Source: a gamma proteobacterium HdN1 (lineage in GTDB: Bacteria > Pseudomonadota > Gammaproteobacteria > Pseudomonadales > Ketobacteraceae). Taken from it: DNA of 64,000 nucleotides. The DNA lies in NCBI GenBank assembly GCA_000198515.1, contig FP929140.1, forward strand, positions 2,082,527-2,146,526, written 5' to 3'. The translations under genes and the position numbers were made by a program. Below the pieces are notes generated by a model. That model was not told the DNA's origin. It saw only the letters and a list, made by a program, of their open reading frames with translations, and did no database searches. Shown piece after piece: positions 9,637 through 19,115 of this stretch; positions within the stretch are counted from its first letter, which is position 1; each line of letters begins with the position of its first letter.

Positions 9637-9668
9637 ACAAAAAGGGCCGCAGAGGCCCTTTTTTTGTT
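9637..9668 (+). terminator. Rho-independent terminator after clpX
   Basis: The stem AAAGGGCC (9641-9648) pairs with GGCCCTTT (9654-9661) around the loop GCAGA, followed by TTTTG. It isolates lon from clpPX. Confidence 0.88.
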
Positions 9669-9724
9669 GCGCCAATCTTACAACGCCTTGAAAACATACG
9701 CCAAGACACAATCTACCCTAGGTA

Positions 9725-9772
9725 GCCTTTGAAATAGGTGGCCTTTGAAATAGGCGGCCTTTGAAATCCCCG
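9725..9772 (+). repeat. Three tandem 16-bp repeats in the lon leader
   Basis: GCCTTTGAAATAGGTG, GCCTTTGAAATAGGCG and GCCTTTGAAATCCCCG follow each other directly, ending 16 bases before the lon ATG. A related CGCCTTGAAAACATACGCC sits at 9684-9702. The CTTGAAA in that element (9686-9692) resembles a heat-shock sigma-32 -35 box, but I see no convincing -10 partner. Confidence 0.8.
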
Positions 9773-9787
9773 TAGGAAGGTTGGAGC

Positions 9788-12250
9788 ATGCACGATAATA
9801 GTTCACCTGAAAACCAAGTACACGTGGATATCCCACTGCTCCCACTGCGAGATGTTGTGGTGTACCCCCACATGGTCATTCCGCTGTTTGTGGGTCGCGA
9901 ACGCTCGATCAAGGCGCTTGAAGCTGCGATGCATGATACCAAGCAAATTCTCTTGGTTGCCCAGCTTAACGCACTCGAAGATGATCCTGCCGCGAAAGAC
10001 TTGCATCGCATCGGTACGGTTGCGACGATTCTCCAGCTATTAAAACTGCCGGATGGTACGGTCAAGGTGCTGGTCGAGGGGAATAGCCGCTCACGAGTCA
10101 AGCGGATTAAGTCTTCTCCTGGTTTTTTGAGCGCAGATATTGAGGAAATTCCGCCTGGTCAGATCTCCGAAAGAGACGCCGAAGGGCTTGTGCGCTCGCT
10201 GCTTTCCCAGTTTGAACAATACGTCAAACTCAGCAAAAAAGTTCCACCGGAAATCCTGACTTCGGTTTCTGGCATTGAGGAACCAAGTCGCTTGGCAGAC
10301 ACAATTTCCGCACACCTCGCTCTTAAACTGCCGGAAAAACAGCGCATCCTGGAAATTTTTGAGCTGCGCGCGCGAATTGAGCACTTAATGACTCTTATGG
10401 AAGGTGAAATCGACTTGCTGCAAGTCGAGAAGCGCATCCGTGGGCGCGTCAAAAAGCAAATGGAGAAGAGTCAGCGCGAGTATTATCTCAATGAGCAAAT
10501 GAAGGCGATCCAGAAGGAACTCGGTGATCTTGATAACGGCGTAAACGAAACTGAATCTTTTGAGAAAAAGATTGAAGCGTCTGGAATGCACAAAGAGGCG
10601 GCTGACAAGGCGCGCAGCGAACTGAACAAGCTTAAGATGATGTCGCCGATGTCGGCCGAGGCAACGGTGGTGCGCAGTTATCTGGATTGGATGGTAAACC
10701 TGCCGTGGAAAAAGAAAAGCAAGGTCAATCACGATCTGAAACACGCAGAAACCATCCTGAATAGCGATCACTACGGTTTGGATGAAGTAAAAGAGCGCAT
10801 TCTCGAATACCTTGCGGTGCAAAGCCGAGTCAAAAAGCTGCGTGGCCCCGTGTTGTGCTTGGTTGGGCCACCGGGCGTGGGCAAAACCTCGCTTGGCCAG
10901 TCCATTGCGAAGGCCACCAACCGCAAGTTTGTTCGTATGGCGCTTGGTGGGGTTCGTGATGAGGCTGAAATCCGTGGCCACCGTCGCACCTATATTGGCT
11001 CGCTGCCGGGCAAGCTCGTGCAGAAAATTTCGAAAGCAGGCGTCAAAAACCCACTTTTCCTGCTAGATGAGATCGACAAAATGGGTGTTGACATGCGCGG
11101 TGACCCGGCTTCCGCGCTCTTGGAGGTGTTGGACCCAGAGCAAAACTCTACCTTCAATGACCACTATCTTGAGGTGGATTATGATCTCTCCGACGTCATG
11201 TTTATCTGCACCTCAAATTCCATGAACATCCCTGCGCCCTTGCTGGATCGCATGGAGGTCATCCGAATACCGGGCTACACCGAAGATGAAAAGGTGAATA
11301 TCGCACGCCAGTATCTTCTTCCTAAGCAGTTGGAGTTTAACGGTTTAGGCAAAAAGGAACTCGAAGTATCAGACGAGGCGATCCGTCATATCGTGCGTTA
11401 CTACACAAAAGAAGCAGGTGTTCGTAACCTTGAGCGGGAAATTTCGAAGATTTGCCGCAAATATGTAAAAGAACAAATGCTTGGAAACGCAAAAAAAGAC
11501 GGCAAGAAGCCTGTAGCAACTACGGTCAGTGCTGAACTGATCGAAAAATACTTGGGGGTTCGCAAGTTCAGTTTTGGCCAGAAAGAAGATCAAGATCGTA
11601 TTGGTCAGGTAACGGGGCTAGCGTGGACTTCCGTAGGTGGTGAGCTGCTCACGATTGAAGCTGCGATGGTGCCTGGCAAAGGCCGCCAGATCCGAACTGG
11701 GCAGCTCGGGGAGGTCATGCAAGAGTCGATACAGGCAGCCTTTACGGTGGTGCGTAGTCGCGCTCGAAACATGGGAATCGAAGTTGATCTGCTAGATAAG
11801 AACGACATTCATATCCACGTTCCTGAAGGCGCGACGCCAAAGGACGGGCCGAGTGCAGGGATTGGGATGTGTACCGCGCTCGTGTCAGTATTGACCAATA
11901 TCCCAGTCAAAAGCGATGTTGCCATGACCGGTGAGATTACCTTGCGGGGTCAGGTTTTGCCGATCGGCGGGCTCAAGGAAAAGTTGCTCGCGGCGCATCG
12001 TGGCGGCATCACCAATGTGATCATCCCAGAGGAAAACCGCCGCGATCTAAAAGAAATTCCTGAAAACATCAAGTCCTCGTTGAAGATTCACTGTGTGAAA
12101 TGGATCGACGAAGTACTGGCGCTCGCGCTGCAGCATGCGCCTACGCCATTGCCGGAGCCAAGTCCGAGTAAGGAAGTGACGGTAGCCGAGCCGGCAGCAC
12201 GGGTGCAGGATTCCGAAGACGATGAGCAGGATCGTTTTAGTCGCCACTGA
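9788..12250 (+). CDS. lon: ATP-dependent Lon protease
   Basis: Cytoplasmic AAA+ serine protease that degrades misfolded and regulatory proteins. An N-terminal substrate-recognition LON domain comes first ([20 protein letters not shown]). The ATPase domain follows (Walker [24 protein letters not shown]), then the protease domain with the catalytic dyad Ser689 in [10 protein letters not shown] and Lys732 in GGLKEKL. It is 820 residues with an acidic, poorly conserved C-terminal tail after about residue 780. GGAAGG and GGAG precede the ATG. Three 16-bp repeats lie just upstream. Confidence 0.98.
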   Translation: MHDNSSPENQVHVDIPLLPLRDVVVYPHMVIPLFVGRERSIKALEAAMHDTKQILLVAQLNALEDDPAAKDLHRIGTVATILQLLKLPDGTVKVLVEGNSRSRVKRIKSSPGFLSADIEEIPPGQISERDAEGLVRSLLSQFEQYVKLSKKVPPEILTSVSGIEEPSRLADTISAHLALKLPEKQRILEIFELRARIEHLMTLMEGEIDLLQVEKRIRGRVKKQMEKSQREYYLNEQMKAIQKELGDLDNGVNETESFEKKIEASGMHKEAADKARSELNKLKMMSPMSAEATVVRSYLDWMVNLPWKKKSKVNHDLKHAETILNSDHYGLDEVKERILEYLAVQSRVKKLRGPVLCLVGPPGVGKTSLGQSIAKATNRKFVRMALGGVRDEAEIRGHRRTYIGSLPGKLVQKISKAGVKNPLFLLDEIDKMGVDMRGDPASALLEVLDPEQNSTFNDHYLEVDYDLSDVMFICTSNSMNIPAPLLDRMEVIRIPGYTEDEKVNIARQYLLPKQLEFNGLGKKELEVSDEAIRHIVRYYTKEAGVRNLEREISKICRKYVKEQMLGNAKKDGKKPVATTVSAELIEKYLGVRKFSFGQKEDQDRIGQVTGLAWTSVGGELLTIEAAMVPGKGRQIRTGQLGEVMQESIQAAFTVVRSRARNMGIEVDLLDKNDIHIHVPEGATPKDGPSAGIGMCTALVSVLTNIPVKSDVAMTGEITLRGQVLPIGGLKEKLLAAHRGGITNVIIPEENRRDLKEIPENIKSSLKIHCVKWIDEVLALALQHAPTPLPEPSPSKEVTVAEPAARVQDSEDDEQDRFSRH

Positions 12251-12279
12251 ATCTCGAAGAAATGCGTCTGACGACGCCT

Positions 12280-12329
12280 GAGCAGGCATCCACATACTCT
12301 TGATAAGCGGGCTATGTGGGTGTTTGCTC
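12280..12329 (+). promoter_or_regulatory. Long hairpin in the lon 3' region
   Basis: GAGCAGGCATCCACATA (12280-12296) pairs with TATGTGGGTGTTTGCTC (12313-12329), 17 pairs including three G-T, around a 16-base loop. No T tract follows, so it may be a 3'-end processing or stability element. The rest of the 388-base lon-hupB gap holds an AT-rich stretch and the hupB promoter. Confidence 0.45.
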
Positions 12330-12465
12330 CAGACTTCGTTAGAAAAACATTACAAAGCGCAAGCTTAAATCCTTGCCTTAGTTCATAAAAAGCCGTAAAT
12401 ATCGCGGATTTTTCTCAGTATTTAACTTGCAAAAAAATATTTATATGCCAGTAATTCCGCATTGC

Positions 12466-12495
12466 TTGACAGCGATTTTAACCTGTTGGTATAAA
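12466..12495 (+). promoter_or_regulatory. Predicted sigma-70 promoter of hupB
   Basis: Perfect TTGACA (12466-12471), an 18-base spacer and TATAAA (12490-12495) lie 144 bases before the hupB GTG. AT-rich sequence precedes it. Confidence 0.75.
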
Positions 12496-12638
12496 AGCCA
12501 ACCGTAAGCTACGGGCCGGTAAGAACCAGCCAATTCTCCATTCCGCGCGTTTGGCGCCGAATCCGCTAAATTGAATCCGCTCAACATTTTGTTTTATAGA
12601 TCATTCACTTTATTACATTGCAAAAAAAGGGGAGTCTT

Positions 12639-12914
12639 GTGAATAAGTCCGAACTGATTGATGCCATTGCCGCATCAGCCGATATTCCAAAGGCTCAGGC
12701 TAGCCGTGCGCTTGATGCCGTAATTACCTCGGTCACTGATGCACTCAAAAAAGATGAGCAAGTAGCGCTCGTAGGATTTGGCACGTTCTCTGTTAAAGAT
12801 AGAGCTGCGCGTAGCGGACGGAACCCGCAAACCGGTGAAACCATTGATATCCCAGCCGCAAAAATCCCATCCTTTAAGCCTGGAAAGGCGCTTAAGGATG
12901 CGGTTAACGGCTAA
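12639..12914 (+). CDS. hupB: DNA-binding protein HU
   Basis: Small histone-like nucleoid protein that bends DNA as a dimer. It is 91 residues and starts at GTG 12639 ([15 protein letters not shown]), with GGGGAG 4 bases upstream; the frame opens at a TTG at 12618 but those 7 residues are not part of HU. The beta-arm [19 protein letters not shown] and the C-terminal [14 protein letters not shown] are typical. The position between lon and ppiD indicates the HU-beta orthologue. Confidence 0.96.
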   Translation: MNKSELIDAIAASADIPKAQASRALDAVITSVTDALKKDEQVALVGFGTFSVKDRAARSGRNPQTGETIDIPAAKIPSFKPGKALKDAVNG

Positions 12915-12929
12915 TTTTCGCTTGCGAAC

Positions 12930-13006
12930 GGAGCGGTAGTTCAGTCGGTTAGAATACCGGCCTGTCACGCCGGGGGTCGCGGGTTCGAGTCCCGTCCGCT
13001 CCGCCA
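12930..13006 (+). tRNA. tRNA-Asp (anticodon GTC)
   Basis: The acceptor GGAGCGG pairs with CCGCTCC, the anticodon loop is CTGTCAC (GTC), the T arm is GCGGGTTCGAGTCCCGT, and CCA is encoded. It begins 16 bases after hupB and is probably read from the hupB promoter. Confidence 0.97.
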
Positions 13007-13014
13007 ATACTGAT

Positions 13015-13050
13015 AAGCCCACCGCCGCGAGGTTGTGGGCTTTCTTTTTA
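13015..13050 (+). terminator. Terminator after tRNA-Asp
   Basis: AAGCCCAC (13015-13022) pairs with GTGGGCTT (13035-13042), followed by TCTTTTTAA. Confidence 0.75.
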
Positions 13051-13077
13051 ATTGCACTGACTTTTTAATTGCACTGA
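13044..13077 (+). repeat. Perfect 17-bp tandem duplication before ppiD
   Basis: CTTTTTAATTGCACTGA occurs at 13044-13060 and again at 13061-13077 with no mismatch. The first copy contains the T tract of the tRNA-Asp terminator, so the duplication also doubled that tract. Confidence 0.9.
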
Positions 13078-13108
13078 ACTGGCTTGATCTGGAACTTGGA
13101 GATTTGAG

Positions 13109-15034
13109 ATGGACGCTTTTCGTTCAATGTTAACGGGCTGGGTGGGCAAAAGCCTTCTTGTGCTCATCAGCGTTCCGTTCGTGATTGTAGGCATCGAAGG
13201 AATCTTCACCTCAGGGCGGGATCGCGCTGCACTGGTCGTGGATGACCACGAAATTTCCAATGCAGAAATTCAGCAAGCGGTAGAAAACCGCCGCACTCAG
13301 ATTCTGGAACAGCTTGGTAAAGGCGTCGATCCGTCTTTTATCACGGCAGAAATGGTTCGACCTGCCGTTGAACAAGAATTGATTAAGCGGCAGCTCCTGA
13401 TTGGTTTTGCCGATAAGGACGGTTTTTCTGTACCGGAAGAAGCAGCAAAATCCTATGTGCGTGCCGTTCCGCAGTTCCAGACGCCTGCCGGTGAGTTCTC
13501 TCAACCGCTACTGAATAGCTATCTGTCACGCGCTGGCATTACCGCAAAGGGGTTGCTGAATAACGTAAGCACGAGCCTACTAACAGAGCAGATACAGGGC
13601 GGTTTGGGTGGTTCGGCATTTGCGACACCCGCAGACGTAGAACGCATCCTGTCGCTGGATAAGCAGGTGCGTGATATCGGTGTCGCTTACATTAAGCCCG
13701 AGGAGTTCCGCGCAGGCATCAATCCAAGCGACTTTGATCTGACCGAGTACTACGAGGCTCACCAAGACGACTACCAATCCGAAGAGCGCGTAAAAGTATC
13801 CTATGTCCACCTGAGCCAAGAACAATTTGCGGCGAATGATGAACCCATCAGCGATGCCGAAATCCAAGACAAACTGGATGAGATGATCAAGGACGCGGAA
13901 GGAAATGAGCGGCGCCATGCCGAGCATATCCTGTTTGAAACGGGTAGCAAACACAGCGACGCAGAAGCACGCTCTCTTGCTGAGAAAGCTTTGGCCGAAC
14001 TAAAAGCAGGCAAAAATTTTGAAGAGCTCGCAAAAGCGCAATCCGAAGATTTTGAGTCGGCCAAAAATGGCGGCGACCTCGGCTATGCAGGGCGCGGCGT
14101 CTATGCACCGGAGTTTGAAGATGCCTTGTTCGCCTTGCAGGCTCCTAACGATATTTCTGGTGTTGTAAAAACCGAATTTGGTTATCACATCATTAAACTG
14201 ATCGGTGTTGATGAGCCTCCACTACCGGATATGCAGAAGAGCCGTGATCATATTATCGCGGAGATTCGCAAGGAGCGCATTGCATCCAATATCGGCACTA
14301 TTATTGATGACATTGATCGTATGGCCTTTGAATCAAATGATCTTTCGGAAATCTCTGCCCAGTACGATCAAAAGCCTGAAGTTTCCGACTGGCTTACCCG
14401 CAAGGGTGGCACGGGCATCTTTGCTGATCCAAAGGTTGTGGAAGCGGCTTTTTCTAGCGAAATTCTGCAAGAGCAGCGCAATAGCGACGTGATTGAGCTA
14501 GAAGACGGCAGTTTGGTTGTATTACGAATGGATCAGCATGAGCCCGTTCGTGAGCTGTCGCTGGACGAAGTAAAAGATAAGGTGCGGGAGCAGGTGATTG
14601 CCAGCAAGGCGCAGGAGCTCGCCACCGAGCAGGCAAAGGAGTTGCTGGGGCGCCTCAACGCGGGTGAGGATCGTGTTGCCGTGCTTGCGTCTGCCAAGCT
14701 CTTTTGGCAGGACAGCCCAGCATTGGCGAGAAATGCGACGATGCCACCGCAAGCGGTTGTGCAAAAGGCGTTTGAATTACCGAAGCCTGCTGCAGGCAAA
14801 TATTCGAATACAACGCTCCCTCTCGCGAGCGGTGAAATTGCGCTTATTTCCGTAAGCAATGTAGTTTCAGGAGATGGGAAGGCCAAATCCGAGGCGGAGC
14901 AGCGCGCATTCCAGAATGGTTTGGCGATGCGTTATGGCTCTATGGATATGGAAGGCTTTTTGAGTACGCTTGAATCCAAGGCTGTAATTAAACGCAACCA
15001 GAACGAAGCGGAAGAGCCTGAGGGGTTTAATTGA
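13109..15034 (+). CDS. ppiD: Periplasmic folding chaperone PpiD (SurA-type N-terminus, parvulin domain)
   Basis: Inner-membrane-anchored periplasmic chaperone associated with the Sec translocon. The N-terminal signal anchor is SLLVLISVPFVIVGIEGIF (about residues 15-33), followed by a SurA-like chaperone region. A parvulin PPIase domain lies near residues 270-370 (RRHAEHILF, GGDLGYAGRGVYAPEFEDALF, FGYHIIKL), then an alpha-helical C-terminal chaperone lobe. It is 641 residues, near the E. coli 623. The order hupB-ppiD is conserved. A bidirectional terminator follows. Confidence 0.94.
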   Translation: MDAFRSMLTGWVGKSLLVLISVPFVIVGIEGIFTSGRDRAALVVDDHEISNAEIQQAVENRRTQILEQLGKGVDPSFITAEMVRPAVEQELIKRQLLIGFADKDGFSVPEEAAKSYVRAVPQFQTPAGEFSQPLLNSYLSRAGITAKGLLNNVSTSLLTEQIQGGLGGSAFATPADVERILSLDKQVRDIGVAYIKPEEFRAGINPSDFDLTEYYEAHQDDYQSEERVKVSYVHLSQEQFAANDEPISDAEIQDKLDEMIKDAEGNERRHAEHILFETGSKHSDAEARSLAEKALAELKAGKNFEELAKAQSEDFESAKNGGDLGYAGRGVYAPEFEDALFALQAPNDISGVVKTEFGYHIIKLIGVDEPPLPDMQKSRDHIIAEIRKERIASNIGTIIDDIDRMAFESNDLSEISAQYDQKPEVSDWLTRKGGTGIFADPKVVEAAFSSEILQEQRNSDVIELEDGSLVVLRMDQHEPVRELSLDEVKDKVREQVIASKAQELATEQAKELLGRLNAGEDRVAVLASAKLFWQDSPALARNATMPPQAVVQKAFELPKPAAGKYSNTTLPLASGEIALISVSNVVSGDGKAKSEAEQRAFQNGLAMRYGSMDMEGFLSTLESKAVIKRNQNEAEEPEGFN

Positions 15035-15090
15035 GCGTATGCTCTGAATCTTGCGTCTATCTGAATCTATGCGCCTAGAGTAATAACATC

Positions 15091-15131
15091 GCCCACAAAA
15101 AAGCCCCATTGAAAGGGGCTTTTTTGTGGGC
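15091..15131. terminator. Bidirectional terminator between ppiD and yejF
   Basis: A perfect 17-pair stem (15091-15107 with 15115-15131) contains AAAAAA on one arm and TTTTTT on the other, so it can terminate the convergent ppiD and yej transcripts. Confidence 0.92.
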
Positions 15132-15174
15132 CTCAAGCTTTGGTTTAACGTCACGAATACGGAAGCGCGCTGCC

Positions 15175-16890
15175 TTACACGGAATCCGAAATAAACGCGG
15201 CAGAAAGTAACTGGCGAGTGTATTCCGTTTGCGGATTCTGGAACACATCCTCTGCGTTACCAGTTTCCACCACTTTTCCGTTTTTCATCACCAATATTTG
15301 GTGAGACATCGCACGCACGACTTTTAGATCGTGGCTGATGAAAAGATAACTTAGTTCGTATTTTTTCTGCAGATTTCGCAGCAATTCAATGACCTGCGCT
15401 TGGATGGAGCGATCGAGTGCAGAGGTCGGTTCATCAAGAACGATAATTTCGGGCTTTAAGATCAGTGCGCGCGCAATGGCAACGCGCTGGCGCTGCCCGC
15501 CAGAGAGTTCATGCGGAAAGCGGTGGCTATAGTCTTCCGGTAGACCAACGTCGCGCAGGGTATCGGCGACGCGCGCTTCTCTCTCCTTGCGGGATAGGTG
15601 GTGGTGAATTTCCAATCCCTCTGCAACGATCTGGGAGACGCTCATTCTGGGGCTAAGGCTTGCAAATGGATCCTGAAAAACGATTTGCATGATACGCCTG
15701 TAGGGGCGCAACAGTTTTCTGCTCATGCGGTGAATTGGTACATTGTGAACATTGATTACGCCCTCGGAGCTGATCAAGCGCAGAATTGCCTGAGCCAGAG
15801 TGGTTTTGCCTGAACCGCTTTCACCCACGATTCCGAGTGTTTCGCCCTTACGTAGGGTAAGAGAGATGTCGTCGACGGCCTTCACATGCCCTACGGTTTG
15901 CTGGAACAGACCTCTCTTAATGGGGTACCAGATACGCAGGTCCTTCGTCATTGCGACTAATTCGGCGTTTTCTGGCACTGGAGCAGGTGCGCCATGGGGT
16001 TCGGCGTCGAGCAGCATCCGCGTGTATTCGTCTTTGGGGTGAGTAAACAGCGCTTGGGTCTCATTGTGTTCAACAATTTTTCCGTGGCGCATGACCGCCA
16101 CACGATCCGAAAAATGGCGAACAACCCCAAGGTCGTGCGTGATCAGAAGCACTGCCATACCGGTGTTCTTTTGCAGTCTCCGAATCAGTTCTAGGATCTG
16201 CTTCTGGATGGTAACGTCGAGCGCGGTGGTGGGCTCATCGGCGATCAGTAGTTTGGGCTGATTGGCGATCGCCATGGCAATCATTACCCGTTGCCTTTGG
16301 CCGCCGGAGAGTTGGTGCGGATAGCTTTTGAGGCGTTTTTCTGGTTCGGGTATTTCCACCTGCGCGAGCAGCTCACGGATCTTGTTACGTCGTTCCTTTG
16401 GAGTAACGGTTTTCCTGAGGTTTAACACTTCGCCGATTTGCCGCTCAACCGTATGCAAAGGGTTTAGTGCAGTCATTGGCTCCTGGAAGATCATTGCGAT
16501 GGATGCGCCTCGAATCATCTGTAGCGCAACCTCGCTATAAGCAGTGAGCTCTTTTCCTTCGAACTGAATTGAGCCTTGGATGCTGCTAGACTTTTTAGGA
16601 AGCAGCCTCAAGATCGTGTTTGCGGTTACCGATTTCCCCGAGCCGCTTTCGCCGACGAGCGCGAGCGTTTCACCTCGATTCACTTGCAATGAGACACCTT
16701 GCACCGCAGGAACAACCGTACCGTTCTGGTCAAAGCTGACAACAAGCTGATCTATTTTTAGGAGTGGAGCGGTATCCGTGGTAGGGCGCATATCAGCAAT
16801 CGTGGCGTTATGAGTGGGTGGCGCCTCTACGGGCAGCGGAGCGTTTGCGGCGGGTTCTTTTGGAGAGGAGCCTTTAATTGATGAGTTCAT
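15175..16890 (-). CDS. yejF: Peptide ABC transporter, double ATP-binding protein (YejF type)
   Basis: ATPase of a YejABEF-type importer for peptides (microcin C in E. coli). Two complete nucleotide-binding domains lie in one chain: Walker [10 protein letters not shown] and GESGSGKTT, two LSGGQRQRV signatures, and Walker [13 protein letters not shown] and [12 protein letters not shown]. The oligopeptide/dipeptide C-terminal extension follows each half. It is 571 residues; E. coli YejF is 529. About 45 N-terminal Pro/Ala-rich residues precede the first domain. The start codon directly follows the yejE stop, so the two are translationally coupled. Confidence 0.95.
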   Translation of the reverse strand: MNSSIKGSSPKEPAANAPLPVEAPPTHNATIADMRPTTDTAPLLKIDQLVVSFDQNGTVVPAVQGVSLQVNRGETLALVGESGSGKSVTANTILRLLPKKSSSIQGSIQFEGKELTAYSEVALQMIRGASIAMIFQEPMTALNPLHTVERQIGEVLNLRKTVTPKERRNKIRELLAQVEIPEPEKRLKSYPHQLSGGQRQRVMIAMAIANQPKLLIADEPTTALDVTIQKQILELIRRLQKNTGMAVLLITHDLGVVRHFSDRVAVMRHGKIVEHNETQALFTHPKDEYTRMLLDAEPHGAPAPVPENAELVAMTKDLRIWYPIKRGLFQQTVGHVKAVDDISLTLRKGETLGIVGESGSGKTTLAQAILRLISSEGVINVHNVPIHRMSRKLLRPYRRIMQIVFQDPFASLSPRMSVSQIVAEGLEIHHHLSRKEREARVADTLRDVGLPEDYSHRFPHELSGGQRQRVAIARALILKPEIIVLDEPTSALDRSIQAQVIELLRNLQKKYELSYLFISHDLKVVRAMSHQILVMKNGKVVETGNAEDVFQNPQTEYTRQLLSAAFISDSV

Positions 16891-17928
16891 CTAGCGGCTT
16901 CCTGGGTCAAATGCGTCACGGACGGCTTCGCCAATAAATACGAGCAAGCTCAACATCAGCGACAGCACCATAAACGCCGAGATTCCCAGCCAGGGTGCTT
17001 GCAAGTTGTTTTTTCCTTGGGACAGCAGCTCCCCCAAGGAGGCTGATCCTGGCGGCAACCCAAAGCCAAGAAAATCAAGCGCCGTCAATTGGGTAATAAA
17101 AGAGGTTAGCAAGAACGGCATAAAGGTAATTGAGGCAACCATCGCATTCGGGAGGATGTGCCGAAACATGATGCGAGCGTCTCCCATTCCGAGCGCTTTT
17201 GCCGCTTTCACATACTCAAGATTACGCCCCCGTAGAAATTCCGCACGCACGACGCTCACGAGAGACATCCAGTTAAAAAGCAGCATAATTAGCATCAGCC
17301 ACCAAAAAGTCGGCACCATTACAGAGGAGAGGATAATCAATAAAAACAGCTTTGGCATGGAAGACCAAATTTCGATGAGCCTTTGAGCGATAATGTCGGT
17401 CAGCCCGCCATAATATCCTTGCAAGGCTCCGGCACTGACACCGACTACAGAGCTGAAAATTGCGAGCACGACGCCAAAAATAACACTTACCCGAAACCCA
17501 TAAATCACGCGAGCTAGCACGTCGCGCCCCTGATCATCTGTGCCTAACCAGTTGGTCGCGTCTGGTGGGGTGGGAGCCGGGGAGGGTAAGTTATAGTTTA
17601 TGGTGTCATAGCGAAACGGTACGGGCGGAAAGAGCATCCAGCCTTTCTCGCTGATGAGCTCTGCAACGTAGGGGTCGCGGTAATCCGCTTCCGTTTCCAT
17701 TTCGCCGCCAAAGTCGGTCTCTGCATAGTGATGGAAAACAGGGAAGTAGTAACGGTTGTCAAATTTGATCACGAGTGGACGATCATTCGCGATGAATTCG
17801 GCAGAGGAACACAAGGCCAATAAAACCAAGAAGATAATCGAGCTCCAATAGCCACGTCGGTTGGCCTTGAATTTCTTCCAACGACGTTGATTGATGGGGC
17901 TCATACTGGGCAATATTCTGGAAAGCAT
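16891..17928 (-). CDS. yejE: Peptide ABC transporter permease (YejE type)
   Basis: Inner-membrane permease of the DppC/OppC family. The N-terminus SPINQRRWKKFKANRRGYWS closely follows YejE and leads into the first membrane helix (IIFLVLLALCSSAEFIAND). A long periplasmic loop follows, with NWLGTDDQGRDVLARVIYGFRVS, then five more hydrophobic segments. The EAA-type cytoplasmic loop is EYVKAAKALGMGDARIMFRHILPNA. It is 345 residues from 17928; ATG 17904 (MSPINQ) is an alternative start that matches YejE better but lacks an obvious ribosome-binding site. It follows yejB by 3 bases. Confidence 0.95.
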   Translation of the reverse strand: MLSRILPSMSPINQRRWKKFKANRRGYWSSIIFLVLLALCSSAEFIANDRPLVIKFDNRYYFPVFHHYAETDFGGEMETEADYRDPYVAELISEKGWMLFPPVPFRYDTINYNLPSPAPTPPDATNWLGTDDQGRDVLARVIYGFRVSVIFGVVLAIFSSVVGVSAGALQGYYGGLTDIIAQRLIEIWSSMPKLFLLIILSSVMVPTFWWLMLIMLLFNWMSLVSVVRAEFLRGRNLEYVKAAKALGMGDARIMFRHILPNAMVASITFMPFLLTSFITQLTALDFLGFGLPPGSASLGELLSQGKNNLQAPWLGISAFMVLSLMLSLLVFIGEAVRDAFDPGSR

Positions 17929-17931
17929 AGG

Positions 17932-19008
17932 TCAGTGTCTCGCCTCAAAATCAATTCTTGGATCTACCAGCGTGTAAACCACATCACTGACAATGTTCAT
18001 AATCAGTGTTACGAGTGTGAAAATAAACAGGGTTCCAAACACTACAGGATAATCCCGCGTAAGAACCGATTCGAAGCCAAGAAGGCCGAGGCCGTCTAGA
18101 GAGAAAATAATCTCAATCAGAAACGCTTCCGTAAACAAAATACCTAATAGCGCCGTGGGGAATCCGGAAATCACAATGAGCATCGCGTTACGAAACACGT
18201 GTCGATATAGAACTTGGCGTTCCGTGAGGCCCTTTGCTTTTGCAGTGATGACGTATTGCTTGCCAATTTCATCCAAAAAGGAATTTTTGGTTAGCATAGT
18301 CAAGGTGGCGAAGCCGCCAATTACCAGCGACGTTACTGGCAATACTAGGTGCCAAGCATAATCAAGTGCTTTGTCGAATAAGGAGAGCTCGTCAAAATTC
18401 GGTGACACCAAGCCCCTGAGCGGAAACCACGTCCAGTAGCTACCGCCCGCAAAGAGCACGATCAGTAACATCGCAAACAGGAAGCTTGGAATTGCATAGC
18501 CGATGATGATGACGCTGCTTGTCCAGATATCAAAGGGTTCACCGTGGCGAACCGCTTTTTTAATGCCCATTGGAATGGAGATAAGATAGGTAATTAGCGT
18601 AGTCCATAGGCCGATAGAGATCGAAACTGGCATCTTTTCCGCGATGAGATCAGTCACACTCTTGGAGCGAAAAAACGACTCCCCAAAATTGAAGCTTGCG
18701 TAGTCAATGGTCATTTCCTTAAAGCGTTGCCACGCACTCTTGTCAAAACCGTACATCTTCTCAATTTTTGCGATCATTTCAGGGTCCAACCCCTGCTTGC
18801 CGCGGTAACTTGAGCCGCTAGTGCTGATTTCAGCGCGAGCGCTTCCTCCGACGCGATCTGATGCGCCACCGCCCATCCCTTCCAGCTTCGCGATCATTTG
18901 TTCTACTGGGCCGCCAGGGGCCGCCTGGATAATCAGGAAATTAAGCGCCATGATGCCAAACAGTGTTGGCACAATGAGCAATAAACGACGCAGGATATAA
19001 TTAAACAT
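17932..19008 (-). CDS. yejB: Peptide ABC transporter permease (YejB type)
   Basis: Inner-membrane permease of the DppB/OppB family, partner of YejE. The N-terminal helix is [21 protein letters not shown], followed by the usual [15 protein letters not shown] loop around residues 45-75 is Gly/Ser-rich, as in YejB and unlike DppB. Several membrane segments follow, with the EAA loop [25 protein letters not shown]. It is 358 residues, near the E. coli 364. It is separated from the binding-protein gene by 107 bases without a terminator. Confidence 0.95.
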   Translation of the reverse strand: MFNYILRRLLLIVPTLFGIMALNFLIIQAAPGGPVEQMIAKLEGMGGGASDRVGGSARAEISTSGSSYRGKQGLDPEMIAKIEKMYGFDKSAWQRFKEMTIDYASFNFGESFFRSKSVTDLIAEKMPVSISIGLWTTLITYLISIPMGIKKAVRHGEPFDIWTSSVIIIGYAIPSFLFAMLLIVLFAGGSYWTWFPLRGLVSPNFDELSLFDKALDYAWHLVLPVTSLVIGGFATLTMLTKNSFLDEIGKQYVITAKAKGLTERQVLYRHVFRNAMLIVISGFPTALLGILFTEAFLIEIIFSLDGLGLLGFESVLTRDYPVVFGTLFIFTLVTLIMNIVSDVVYTLVDPRIDFEARH

Positions 19009-19115
19009 GAGCCTTTGATTCTATGAGATGTCGATTAATCAACGAAACGCGGGGCTTCGAGCTTGCCGCGTCGCAAATAGGTTATCTAGCATCGAAGCGA
19101 TCTACGCTGGAATCA

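Noticed and set aside
10385-10981. 198-codon minus-strand frame inside lon
   Set aside because: Antisense to the lon ATPase region with no family match; lon is unambiguous.
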